A DNA stretch of 64,000 nucleotides, taken from assembly GCA_036346405.1 (NCBI GenBank), contig CM070550.1, positions 11,442,115-11,506,114 on the forward strand, given 5' to 3'. The translations under genes and the position numbers were made by a program. This stretch comes from Phyllostachys edulis. Its lineage: Eukaryota; Streptophyta; Magnoliopsida; Poales; Poaceae. Below are positions 21,364 through 31,946 of this stretch, in pieces (position 1 is the first letter of the stretch; every line of letters begins with the position of its first letter). The notes beneath the pieces were generated by a model. It ran no database searches, was not told the DNA's origin, and was given only the letters and a program-made list of their open reading frames with translations.

Positions 21364-24300
21364 TGTAAGAACGAGGAGGCCGACTAGAGGGGGGTGAATA
21401 GGCGTTTTAAAAACTTCTTTGGTTAAAACCGATTTCTAATGCGGAAGCTAATACAAATACGGTTTTGCATAATTAAACCCTAAATCAACTAGGTTCACCT
21501 AAGTGCACCAACAATACAAGTCTATTGATAAATATAACAATTAAGCAAGGACTTGTACGCTATTCAATTTAATCAATGTAAATAGCACAAAGCTAGGCAA
21601 GCATTCATCCACAATGAATAAGCAATTTAATATAAGAAATATAAATTGCACAATGTAAAGCACAAGAATGCAAACCACAATTTTGACACGGCAATGTTTT
21701 ACCATGGTGTTCAGAGACTTGCCGGTCTCCCCTAATCCACGTTGAGGCAAGCCCAAACTAATTGGACCGGCTCCACGGATTGAGCACCCGCCTCCGAGGT
21801 AAGTCCAACCACTTGAACCGGTTCCAAACCGAACCAACAACTCGCTCCACTAGGGTTGCTCTTTCCTCCACTCCGGAGATGGCGAGCACCACACCATTCA
21901 CAAACCGCCCAGGTCTTCTCGCAATCTTTTTTGAGAAGCTCACCGGCGCAACGACACCACCACGCCGTTTAGGTGTCGACAAACACCAAGAGTAATAGGT
22001 CTACGACCCTCACTTGAACCAATCAAGTGTCTAAGCTCAATGGATGCTAAATCCACCACCTAATGCAACACATGAACTAGGATTTGCCTCTCAAAGCTCA
22101 ACAAGTGCAACACATGCACAAATGAGAGTAGAGGGCTTGCTCTTTGCTCAATGGAATGTCTAGGAGCACCAGCATCTTTCCCACACATGGCCAAGGTGGG
22201 TATTTATAGCCCACACACAAAAACTAGTCGTTGTGGAAAAGTCTGCTGAAAAATCAGCACATGCGGTACAACCGCCAAGTACCGAGCGGTACAACCGCAC
22301 TTCCTCCAACGGTTATAAAACTAGCCATTGGGCACCGGTTTGGTACGACCGCCAACTAACATGCTGTACAACTGCTTGGTCCGGTCGTACCGCTCAAGGA
22401 GCGCGGTACTACCGATTCTCAAGGGAAGACACGGTCCCAAAAACATCGGTATTGTTTTTATTGAACCGCCAACTGAAAATCGGAACAACCGATGCGCGGT
22501 CATACCGCACCAAAATCCGGTTGAACCACAGCGCGGTCGAACCGCCCATTACACATCGGTACAACCGATTTCCCTGAGAAAATAACAGTTTGCATCCAAA
22601 CCAAATTCAATTGCAAAACACATTTGACAATTGACAAGTGATGCAAACAAGGGTTCAAAGGCAGGATTCTCAACAAGTTGCAAAACACATTTGCCAACTT
22701 TTAGAATCACACCACAAATTGCACTCCGCTTAATTCAACTCAGTTTGCAAAACACATTTGCTACCAAATTGACGCGCGATGCAAACAGGAATTCACGTGA
22801 AATTCTCAACAAGTTGCAAAACACATTTGCCAACTTATAGAATCACACTTCAAGGAATAAGGTACATGGACTTACACTGTTTGCAAAACACATTCGCAAA
22901 CCAAAGTCACATGTTACAAGGATTATCCATGAGCCACAACTATTTGCAAAACACATTCGCAAATATTGGCAACATGTTAAGGTGAGCTAGAGCAAACACA
23001 ATGAGCTATCAACACATGACTAACTCAAGCTACTAGTCAAGACCCCTCTTAATAGTACGGCAACCTATACTAGCAATCCGGTCTCCCAACCAAACACCGA
23101 GACCGGTAAAAGACTAGGAACACATTCTTAGCCCTAGCTAGTCATACCTTTACCTTGCGCAACCACTTGAAGCTTGATGATGCACATCTTCACTTCAAGT
23201 CCGGGTCGTTGACTTGAATACTCATCAACACATGATGAGTTCTTCACTTAACCTTCATCAACACATGATGAAGCTTTGCTTCGGGATCTTGACTTGATGC
23301 GTATCAACACATGATGACATCCTCCATCCCAAGTCTTGATATGCATCAACACATGATGGTCCTTCATTTTGACTTGATGATCAACTCATAATCATCTCCT
23401 CTTCTTGAACTTGACATGCATCAACACATGATGCATCCTTTACTTCAAGCTCTTGATCTTCAATATCATCAACACATGATGATTTCCTCTTATTCAAGAA
23501 TCTTGACTTGATGATCAACTCATGATCATCTCCTTTTCTTGAACATCATCGACACACGATGATTTCCTTCACTTGACTTCCACCAACACATGATGGAACT
23601 CCTCTTGACTTGATGACAATCCTCACATGATGTCATCCCAAGTCTTCATTATCATGGAACCTAACTTGCTTATCCAACTCATGAAAAATGTTAGTTCCAC
23701 AATATAACTATCATTAATTACCACAACATACCATTAACTCATAATGGTGGGACAAAATACCACAATCTTTCCCTCTTTGGTAATTGATGATAATCACTTC
23801 AATTGCGAATAATTGAATGTAGATTGGTATGAGTATATAAGCACTACACAAGTTGTATATACTCATATGAATATATATAACTACACAAGTTATATATAAT
23901 CAAAGGATATATGAGCACACATGTCTCATATACACACATGAATATATTTAACTATGCAAGTTAAATATATTCAAAGGATATGTGAGTACACATGAACTAC
24001 ACAAGTTATGTTATACTCACATATAAGTATATTTAAACTACACAAGTCTTATATACTCACATGAATATATTAACTACATAAGTTAAATATATTCAAGGAT
24101 ATATGAACTACACAACTCTCATATACACACATGAATATATTAACTATGCAAGTTAAATATATTCAAAGGATATGTTTCAAAGTAAAGATCCCAAATATGT
24201 GTGGAAACATGAATATGGATCAATACTAATGAAACCTCAAAATATAGAATGAACCCCCCCTACATGTGTGCATACATGAATTTGTAATGGAAACATATGC

Positions 24301-24683
24301 ACATATTTAGGTTAATCTTTTGGTGGAGTTCAACCTATATTTTGGATCCGAGGAATGCAACAATATATAAGAACTATGAAATCGAATGCATACCTTTTTT
24401 GTTCTTTATATCCAAACGAGACTAATCATGAGATAAGGCAAATAGAAGAGTTAGTCTCACAAATAGATTTATCATTATGAATGCATACCTGTTTGGATTT
24501 TCCTTTTGTTTATCCAATTATTTGGATTTGTCATTAATCACATGCATGCCTTTATGGTTTTCACCTTTATATCCAAATAAGATTACACAATATGTATATC
24601 AATAAAAGTGTTAGTCTCACAATTAGATTTGTTATTAATCACCAAAACTCCATTAACACATAATGGCAGGTCTAGATCCTTCA
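21364..24683 (-). mobile_element. Inverted solo LTR B of the long-LTR family, TSD ACCGG
   Basis: A complete LTR in minus orientation (complement TGAAGGATCTAGACC...CGTTCTTACA), 3320 bp, inside the 5' LTR of copy A. The 5-bp duplication ACCGG is at 21359-21363 and 24684-24688, and copy A sequence continues across it. No internal region remains, so it arose by LTR-LTR recombination. It has the longest stem-loop array of the three copies (23220-23637) and its own TATA box (TATTTATA, 22201-22208). Confidence 0.92.
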
Positions 24684-25045
24684 ACCGGCAAGTCTTCGAT
24701 CACCACGGTAAAACATCGTTGTGTCATTGTGGTTTGATTTCTTGTGCTTTACTATATTGCAATTTACATTCCTTACATTAAATTGCTTACTTGTTTGTGT
24801 ATGATTGCTATATCTTATATAGTCTCATATTGTTGGTGCACTTGGTATAGACTAGTTGTTTTAGGCTTTAATTGTGCAAAACCGAATTGGTTTACAATTT
24901 CGCTTAAAACTCGATTTTAGCCAAAAAAAAAAGATTTTAAAACCGCCTATTCACCCCCCTCTAGTCGGCCTCCTCGTTCTTACAAGTGGTATCAGATCTT
25001 GGTCTCTCATTTTATTAGACTTAACCGTCTAGAGAGTAAAGGATA

Positions 25046-26400
25046 ATGACTAGTGATATAGTGCACATAGGTGAAGCACCTCTATTTGATGGCACAAATT
25101 ATGATATTTGGAAAATCTGCATGTCTTGTTATTTTAAGGCCATGAGCCCTAAAATTTGGCGGATTGTAGATGCGTGCTTTTCTCTTCCAAAGAATCCTCT
25201 TGCTCAAACAATTGAGGGAGATAAATACTCACATCTCGATGCTTAAGCAACTAACGCTTTATTTAGTGCTTTGAGTATAAAGGTGTTCGATGCCATATGC
25301 AATCTCAAGAGCACTCATGAGATGTGGACATAACTTCAAGATCATTATGAAATGTCCACCTCCACTAATGATGATTGCATACAAGAATGGATGCCAGGAG
25401 AAGAATGCTCAACTACTAGCTTCGACAATGAGGATTCCTCAACTCCATCCACATCACCTCATTGCTTCATGGCTAAAGGTAATAAAAAGGTAAATGATGA
25501 TGATGAGCCTTCATATGATGAATTGATGGATATGCTTGAGGAACTTAATGAGTATTTAGGAAAGGAGGTTTCAAAATTCAAAGTTTTGAAGAAAGAGTAT
25601 GACTTACTTCAAAATAATTATGATGTTCTAAAAAATGAACATAAAACTCTCCTCCTAAATGAGCTCAATAAGCCCAAAATGGATATAGGCATTACATGTA
25701 ACTTACTAGATGATATGTCATGTATAGCTTCTAGCTCCTGCAATTCATCTAAGGTTAGCATATCCACTTATTGTGATGACTTGCTTGATATGCCTTGTTG
25801 CTCTAAACTAGATGCTTCTATTTCTTCTATGCCTTGTGAAACTAATCTTGTAGAAGAAAATAATGAGCTCAAGGCATAAGTCACAAAATTGAAAATTGAC
25901 TTGAATAGAAGCTACAAAGGAAAAGCCTCTCTTGATGATATCTTGAGTAAGCAACGAAGCTTGAATGACAAGAGAGGGATCGGCTTCACTCCAAAGAAGA
26001 AGGAGAATAGCAAGACAAGGCACAATGCAAGACACTCGAATAAATATATCAAGTGTCTTGGATGCAATGAGAAGGGCCACAAAGCCTCAGTGTGCCTAAA
26101 TCAAATGGATGTCAAGTCAAGACATTCGAATAAAAGGCAAACTGGCAAGGAGCAAGAAAAGAAAACAAGTAAGGGAAACAAAAGCCCAACTTGCTACAAT
26201 TGCTAGAAAAAGGGACACATTGGTAAACAATATCTCAAAGGTATCTCTCCTAAGCCCATTATATATAATGATCATTATTTGCTTAGGAAGGATAAATATG
26301 GCAATGTGCTTGCTAGGATTGTTAGGGCCATTTGGGTGCCTAAATCTATTGTGACTAACATTCAAGGACCCAACCAAATTTGGGTACTAAAAGGTGCTTA
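25046..26400 (+). pseudogene. gag of the long-LTR copia, copy A
   Basis: Begins 62 bases after the LTR end with an N-terminal block typical of SIRE/Opie-type gag (APLFDGTNYDIWKICMSCYF, LFSALSIKVFDAI). A long coiled-coil part follows (ELMDMLEELNEYLGKEVSKF, LKKEYDLLQNNYDVLKNE). Two CCHC zinc knuckles come next: CLGCNEKGHKASVC (about 26055) and CYNC with a stop just after it and KKGHIGKQY (about 26194). The stretch IWVPKSIVTNIQGPNQIWV marks the gag-pol border. Stop codons after HLDA (25244), after MWT (25330), at 25877 and at 26205 kill it. Pol is missing. Confidence 0.8.
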
Positions 26401-26549
26401 AATGATAAATAGGTACTTGGAAAAGCATTGGAGGTTTGGCTCACTCATGAAGAGGTGGATTCCATCATATACAAATATGAGCCAAGCTTAAGGAAGATCA
26501 ATTCATATCATAAACCAATGCTATCTCGGTAACAAGTATTTACATTGAA

Positions 26550-26617
26550 GTATCTAGCCAAAAAGATTTTAAAACCGCCTATTCACCCCCCGTCTAGTCG
26601 GCCTCCTCGTTCTTACA
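26550..26617 (+). repeat. Residual 3' LTR end of copy A
   Basis: TAGCCAAAAAGATTTTAAAACC through CGTTCTTACA, identical in plan to the last 70 bp of the 5' LTR, followed by the TSD CACTC. Confidence 0.85.
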
Positions 26618-26622
26618 CACTC

Positions 26623-27022
26623 CCAAAAGAAATCGATTGCTCTCGCGTGTTGTTTCGTCGGTTGGTTTGCTTCGTGTTGTTTCATGCTGCTTTGTGTGGA
26701 GTCAAGAAAGCGACAGGTTCTACTAGCATCCATTATGTAAAGACTAGAAGAGGCCAGGGGCGCTCCTAGGCTGAAGCATCACGTGAAGAGAAAACACAAC
26801 AGGAAGGTGCTTGTTTCGTGCAGGTCACACGTCGGGAGGCTCTGTAGGGCACAGGGATAGCTGGCCCCACGGAAGAAAGCAACGCTAGTGCACAACTTCA
26901 AGTGGGTTTCACGGTGAAAAGACGAGCGAGTTTTTTCTACTAGACAAAGCAGCAACAGAGAAGGGCTTTCTTGGTTTGTTCTTTGCACAAGACAACAGAG
27001 CAAAGAGAAGGAAATTCCAACA
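26623..27022 (+). repeat. 5' LTR of the 18.9-31.1 kb copia, second part
   Basis: Runs from CCAAAAGAAATCGATTGCT to AAATTCCAACA. Its last part matches 30706-31059 (CACGTGAAGACAA-like and CAGGTCACG blocks). The PBS follows at 27024. Confidence 0.75.
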
Positions 27023-27063
27023 GTTGGTATCAGGCCTGTTGATCTTGGTGCTATCTAAAGATC

Positions 27064-28790
27064 ATGGGTGACAAGGCAAAGACCCGGGAAGGGTTGTTCT
27101 CCCTCCTATATCATGTCATAACAACTGATAATTGCCAAGTTTGGGCAATGAAGATGAATGCGAACATGCGCGCTCAGGGAGTCTAGGGTGCAGTCGATCC
27201 AAAGGCAAAGGACAAGGAGGTGGACGACAAGGTGGACCAGACGGCTTTGGTCATCATCTACCAGGCGGTGCCAGACTCCATGATGCGGTAGCTCATCGGC
27301 AAGGAGACAACACGTGAGGCGTGGGTGACGCTTCAGAAGATGCACGAGGGAGTTGACCGCGTGAAGGAGGTGCGGCTCCAGAATTTGCACACCGAGTTCG
27401 AGAATCTCCAGATGGGAGAACCCAGTCGGTGGACGAGTTCGCCGGCAAGCTGACTTCACTATACAATCAGATTGTCTCTCTCAGCGACAAGATAGAGGAA
27501 TCTATGGCAGTGAAGAAATATCTGCGTGTGCTACCAGAAAAGTTCGTACCAGTCGTCACCACACTCATGTACTCCTTGGATCTGAAGGAAAAGAAGATCA
27601 AGGAGATCACTGGTTCGCTCAAGGCGCATGAGGAGCTACTGAAGGAGTATCAGTCCCATAACGAGCAGGCGTTGCTATTAAAGGGAGATACAAGAAGCGA
27701 TGGTAGACGATTTTACAAGGAACCGTCGGAGGAGGATGGTCGTGGCTCATCAAGAAGCCGCGAGCGTGGACACGGGCGTAAGCGAGGCAGCAGAGGACGA
27801 CATGGAGATTGGGCTAGGCAAGACGGTGGTGACAAATCCCGTGACAAGTCACATATCTAGTGTTTTGAATGTAACAAATATGGTCACTACGCGTCGGAAT
27901 GCCGTAGTCACATAAAGTGCTTCAACTGCAACGAGTATGGGCACTATGCTTCGGATTGTCGAAACAAGAAGAAGAACGAGGAGGTAAACCTCACCCGAGC
28001 TAGTGAAGACGACGAGCCTGCCTTGCTTCTCTCCTTATATGTCAACGAGGCGCCGGTCATGGTGATGTTGAACAAAGAGAACGTAGTTCCTAAACTACGC
28101 ACGGAGGGAGGCAACCATGATCACACTGATCCGTGGTACTTAGACAGTGGAGCAAGCAATCATATGACGGAAGATGCTCCATGTTCCATGAGCTTGACGA
28201 GAAGATTTTGGGCAAAGTCAAGTTTGACGACGGCTCTACGGTGCAAATAAGAGGCAAAGGGTCAATGCTATTGCAATGCAAGAACGACGATCAGAGGATG
28301 CTAACTGAAATTTATTTTATACCAAGTCTGTGTAACAACATACTTAATCTCGGGCAGTTGGTAGAATGGGGGTGCAGGGTGGAGCTGCAGGATGAGTTCT
28401 TGCTTGTATATGATAAGAACAGAGATCTGTTAATGAAAGTGAAAAGATCCCCGAACCGGATGTACAATTTTTTTGTGAAAACTTGTGTGAAGGACAGTCT
28501 GAAGGAGTCAGAGTGGAACTGGGGTATTAAACCAAGACATGGTGGGACCCAGAGGCGGCACGCAGTTAGTGCAGGAGGCGCAACAGACAAAGCCTCGGTA
28601 GGTCCAACTGGTGCGCAGGAAGGAGCGCAGGGCACTCAAGGGGACAGTGAGTTCCACGCGCATGCAGTTACTGCTGGAGGAACCAGCAGCTCGGGTCAAG
28701 CCCATGGACCCCACCCGCATGCAGGTACAGCAGGAGGGAGAGGCGGTGTAGCCTCAACTAAGATGTACGCGGGGAAGTGGGCAGGCTAAG
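27064..28790 (+). pseudogene. copia gag and protease remnant
   Basis: A UBN2-type gag starting MGDKAKTREGLF with QVWAMKMNANM, ALVIIYQAVPDSMM, AWVTLQKMHEGVDRVKEVR and VKKYLRVLPEKFVPVV. Two CCHC knuckles follow (CNKYGHYASEC and CFNCNEYGHYASDC, about 27864-27960). The retroviral-type aspartic protease motif WYLDSGASNHMT is at 28134-28169, then FIPSLCNNILNLGQLVEWG. A Gly/Ala/His-rich tail (28540-28790) follows directly, so integrase, RT and RNase H are gone. TAG codons at about 27184 and 27288 and frameshifts near 27420 and 28180 show that it is inactive. Confidence 0.8.
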
Positions 28791-29073
28791 TCCAAGAGAG
28801 AGGAGCGAGAGGCTCAGGTAATGGACAAACCCAGGCGGTCGTGGGAATAGGTGCCCCAGCCCAAGCGGGCGTGCAAGGAATGGCGAGTTCAGTCCAGGTG
28901 CGAGGCGTGGTAAGCGTTGGTTTGTGCATGGCTCAGAATAGAGCAAGCGCAAGCGGTAGGGCGGTATCGGCCCACAAAAGAAAGGACGCAGTGCAAATAA
29001 AAGAGGAAGACTTGGAAATTCAAATGCGTTAGAAGATTGACGTGATCAAAGTGGAGAAACAAAATTAAGGGGG
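28791..29073 (+). other. 3' untranslated part of the copia, ending in a polypurine tract
   Basis: Purine-biased sequence without a conserved domain, ending AAATTAAGGGGG immediately before the 3' LTR at 29074. Confidence 0.6.
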
Positions 29074-29262
29074 TGATTAATAGAGTTAATCTTGTTTTTT
29101 TGCAGTTTTGTTTTCCGTTTTCATTTCCTGGTTTGGTAGGGTTAGTACTGTTCGGTTTGGACATTGAGTCTGAGTTCGAGTTCAAGTCCATGAACTCAGC
29201 CTTTAAAAGGACGTGCATTCATGTAACAATGTGTCAAAAGAGTTGAGAAATATTTTAAAAAA
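29074..29262 (+). repeat. 3' LTR of the copia, first part
   Basis: TGATTAATAGAGTTAATC onward, aligned with 18882-19070. Interrupted near 29262 by an unclassified insertion. Confidence 0.8.
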
Positions 29263-30705
29263 AGGATAATGCTTTGGCTCATGCGTACGTTAGGATCGGA
29301 CGCCAACGCTTTATAAATGCATGGCCCATGGGCCTCTTTAGCGATCATCACCAAGCTTAAAAGCGCAGCACGTACATGCATGTACATTGTGGTGTGCTCG
29401 CTACGTGTGACAACGTGCTTGCCTGATAAAAGATGGCAAGAGCTACCTTTTCTTTCTTTAACCTGTCTGGACCAACAACGCGCGTACGAACGTGTGGCCG
29501 ACGGCATGCATGTGTGCTCTGCCTTACTAATAATTGGTTCCGGCTCATCCCCAAATCCATGGGAAACAACGTCGACCAACGTGTGCCATCCTTGCTACAT
29601 GCGCTCCAATAGGCTGCATGAGTATATGATGAGCGGCTCAGATCGGATCCTCGATACATGCTACTTTCATAGTATTGGGTTGCCTTGCTGGCTCGCTTGC
29701 TCACTTGACTTCACCATTGTCCTGGGATGTTGCAACCGTTGTTCGGGGATGTTACAACCGTTGTCCGGGATGTTGCAACCGTTGACCGGGGATGTTGCAA
29801 CCGTTGTTCGGGGATGTTGCAACCGTTGTCCGGGGATGTTGCAACCATTATCCTAGGATGTTATAACCATTGTCCGGAGATATTGCAACCGTTGTCCTAG
29901 AATGTTGCAACCGTTGTCCGGAGCCTTTGGTGACTTCCAACACACCCAATCCGATCCATAATCTAAACTAACTAATTACTCTTGATCCACACCATCCGAC
30001 CAAATTCAATTTTGATGAGAGCATTATGTACGTATTGATGAAACTCTTGTACGAGCTAGAAAACAATCTTTCGACCACAGTTTTAATTAGCCTGTAATAG
30101 ACCCGTGCATATATAAACTGATGATCTTGAAGTCTAGATGCTTAGGGGCACCCCCTAACTAGTGATACAAATTGGCGTTGATACATGTTGCGGCCTGGTG
30201 AAAACAATGTTGCATATTGTTCTTTGGAATGTTATATCTGTAGAAAAAAAGTGTTGTATCCGTAGAAAAAAATGTTGCATATTGTTTACGGCGATATTGT
30301 AATTTTTTCTAACGCGTTTTTTTTCAAATGCTTTGTTTTTTGATTTACGATGTTGCAACCGTTGTCTGGAGATGTTGCAAGCGTTGCATCCATAGAAAAA
30401 AATGTTGCATCTGTAGAAAAAAAATGTTGCATACTGTTCACGGCGATATTGCAATTTTTTCCAACACCCACCACGCCATGGAGCCTTTTATCTTCACACA
30501 AGCAACTAGAAAATAAATACGTACATGCATACGACTCTTCATTGTACATACATACGACTCATATCCGTGCTCTTAGTTGGCACATACAGATTAGCAACAC
30601 ATGTATGTAACATATTTTTCTTCAAAGGATAGGAGCATAGCGTCAGTGTCTAGTCTAGTAGCGCCCGATTTGAGGCTAGAAATCGGACGTACGATACCGC
30701 CCAAA
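29263..30705. mobile_element. Unclassified 1.44-kb insertion in the 3' LTR
   Basis: The 3' LTR matches the 5' LTR up to GTTGAGAAATA and again from ACAAAAAGAGGAG, so about 1.44 kb between is inserted. It holds a 22-bp minisatellite and a second cluster of GTTGCAT and GTAGAAAAAA units (30180-30450). No coding domain. I could not settle the ends or a target duplication. Helitron or non-autonomous DNA element are both possible. Confidence 0.55.
29724..29921 (+). repeat. 22-bp minisatellite, 9 units
   Basis: Nine head-to-tail units of the form GGATGTTGCAACCGTTGTCCGG with a few substitutions (TTACAACC, CCATTATCCT). Related single units recur at 30350-30390. Confidence 0.85.
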
Positions 30706-31059
30706 AACACAAAAAGAGGAGTAGCGTGCTCCGAAACACAAGCTTGTCTCTGATTTCGTTTTGCCTCGGTTTCTCGTTTGTATCGACGTTCATTCTCTCC
30801 AGAAGCACGGAGCGTTGTGCTATTTGCATTAGCAGGATGTAAGGGGTAGTCATAACTCACAAGGTTCTGCTTTTGCGATCACGTGAAGACAAAGTTCAGA
30901 GAGCAGAGGGCTTGTTCTTCGTGTATAGGAACCAGACCACGTGAAGACAAGACAGGCGCTGCAGCTGGGCAGCCGGGAGGACAGCAGCGAGCAGTCTTTG
31001 CTTCCAGGCAGGTCACGTCAAGGGCGCCGTGCGAAAGAAAGCAAGATAAAATTCCAACA
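30706..31059 (+). repeat. 3' LTR of the copia, second part
   Basis: ACAAAAAGAGGAGTAGCG onward to AAATTCCAACA at 31059, followed by TSD GGCCT. Confidence 0.8.
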
Positions 31060-31440
31060 GGCCTCAAATACAATCCACAACCTACAAATCCAATCCAATA
31101 CCTACACCCCAAATGCAGAAAGAAACTGAGACCCCAGTCCAAACCGACAACTCGAACCCCAGTCCAAACAAACACCAACACCCAAATTCAACGCAAGTTC
31201 CAGGAGCAACTAAGCATGCTCAGGCAACGCCGCCACGCGTCTCCTCCCGCGTCTCGCCGAACGGCTGGCCGGTGTCGCCCAAGCTGCCTCTCGGGATCGC
31301 CGACGCTGTGGCTCGGTAGAAGACGGGGTGGAGGACGGCACTGGCTCCAGAGACTTCTCGAGTGGATTTGATCTGGTTCATCTAAATCGGTAAAGGGCAC
31401 ATCGACACGGTGAAATGAGAGAAAAATATTGGAAGGGGGT
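31060..31440. other. Right-arm interior of the outer MULE-like element
   Basis: GC-rich with repeated CCAGTCCAAAC-type words and a short open frame that I judge non-coding. It may be captured host 5' sequence. No domain recognised. Confidence 0.3.
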
Positions 31441-31522
31441 TTTCTGAAAATATGTGCAGCTAGCCTATTGGCCGTCGACGTGGCATGCCATGCGCATGAA
31501 AGTTGCCTGCGTGGACGGCTAA

Positions 31523-31842
31523 AAACATCTTTGGTGTATTAAACCGTCGATTCAAAAATATGTCACATAAGCATTTAAGGAACTAAGAATATTTTTCTCC
31601 ACTATATTGATTCAATTCCTACTAATAACTGAGACCTATGTTAAAAAAAATAATATCCTCTCTCAACAGCACTCTCTCTTTCATAGTTGAGCTCATATGA
31701 GTTGTTTAATGCTTTGAATCAACTCCTATATAGAGTCCGGTTCTAGATTTTTTTTGTTGGAAACGACCCCTCCAATGTATTGAATTGATTCAATATCTTC
31801 TCCCTCCTTTGAACCGGCTAAAATAACACATTGGAGTTGGTC
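31523..31842. mobile_element. Probable Tourist-type MITE, TSD TAA
   Basis: The interval breaks the alignment between the two arms of the outer inverted repeat. It is flanked by TAA at 31520-31522 and 31843-31845. Left end AAACATCTTTGGTGTATT and complement of right end GACCAACTCCAATGTGTT are weakly inverted (10 of 18). No ORF. Size (320 bp) and TAA suggest a Harbinger-related MITE. Confidence 0.5.
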
Positions 31843-31946
31843 TAAGATGGGCAAATGATTCACTTATATCACATCAATTATCTAGATGTGTATTTTCAAA
31901 GTACAGTGACACACCCGAACAAATTAAGTGAGCCGTGCATTTTACT

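Larger units (their letters stand above)
19087..24984 (+). repeat. 5' LTR of copy A (interrupted by solo LTR B)
   Basis: LTR sequence is 19087-21363 plus 24689-24984. From 5' to 3' it holds tandem segments around TTGGTGATTAATGACAAATC, a PPT-like CCAAAAAGGGAAAGAT near 19537, a stem-loop array (19772-19949), a second stem-loop array (20203-20420), CGGT-CTG-ACCG palindromes (20458-20820), a TATAAATA box (20876-20883), then the R/U5 part ending CTAGTCGGCCTCCTCGTTC. About 100 bp near 19578-19675 is absent from copy C. Confidence 0.8.
19087..26617 (+). mobile_element. Long-LTR copia (SIRE-like gag), copy A, TSD CACTC
   Basis: Inserted in the 5' LTR of the surrounding copia: CACTC at 19082-19086 and 26618-26622. 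The 5' LTR starts TGAAGAATCTAGACC and ends CGTTCTTACA at 24984. The PBS AGTGGTATCAGATC follows, then gag. The 3' LTR is reduced to the last 60-70 bp (about 26550-26617), so pol and nearly all the 3' LTR were lost in one deletion. Without the nested solo LTR, the 5' LTR is about 2.6 kb. Two solo LTRs of the same family (21364-24683 and 45655-48575) confirm the LTR ends. Confidence 0.88.
18882..31059 (+). mobile_element. Non-autonomous copia element with a large nested insertion, TSD GGCCT
   Basis: The 5-bp duplication GGCCT is at 18877-18881 and 31060-31064. The 5' LTR is split: 18882-19086, then 26623-27022 (the second copy of CACTC at 26618-26622 is duplicated target). The 3' LTR is also split: 29074-29262 and 30706-31059. 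Both LTRs begin TGAT and share GTTTTGTTTTCCGTTTTCATTTC, and both end AAATTCCAACA or AAATTCCAACA-like. PBS TTGGTATCAGG (27024-27034) and a polypurine tract AAATTAAGGGGG (before 29074) are in place. The interior has gag and a protease remnant, then a Gly/Ala-rich tail; integrase and RT are absent. Confidence 0.88.
10651..31946. mobile_element. Outer MULE-like element, 21.3 kb including nested insertions
   Basis: The left end (10651-10860) and the complement of the right end (31440-31946) share a long, diverged inverted repeat. It starts AGTAAAATGCA, includes TCGGGTGTATCAC against TCGGGTGTGTCAC and GTGATATAAGTG, then CCACGTAAGTAACTTT, GGCATGCCACGTC and ATTTTCAGAA blocks. The right copy is interrupted by a 320-bp MITE. 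The arms plus internal GC-rich sequence (10870-11690, 31060-31440) would make an element of about 2-3 kb; everything else is nested insertion. The best 9-bp flanks match at only 6 of 9 positions, so the MULE class rests on end structure. Confidence 0.6.

Noticed and set aside
23220..23637. CRISPR-like or satellite array
   Set aside because: The short repeated words are spaced irregularly, lie inside an LTR of a plant genome and differ in stems. They are stem-loops, not direct repeats with spacers.
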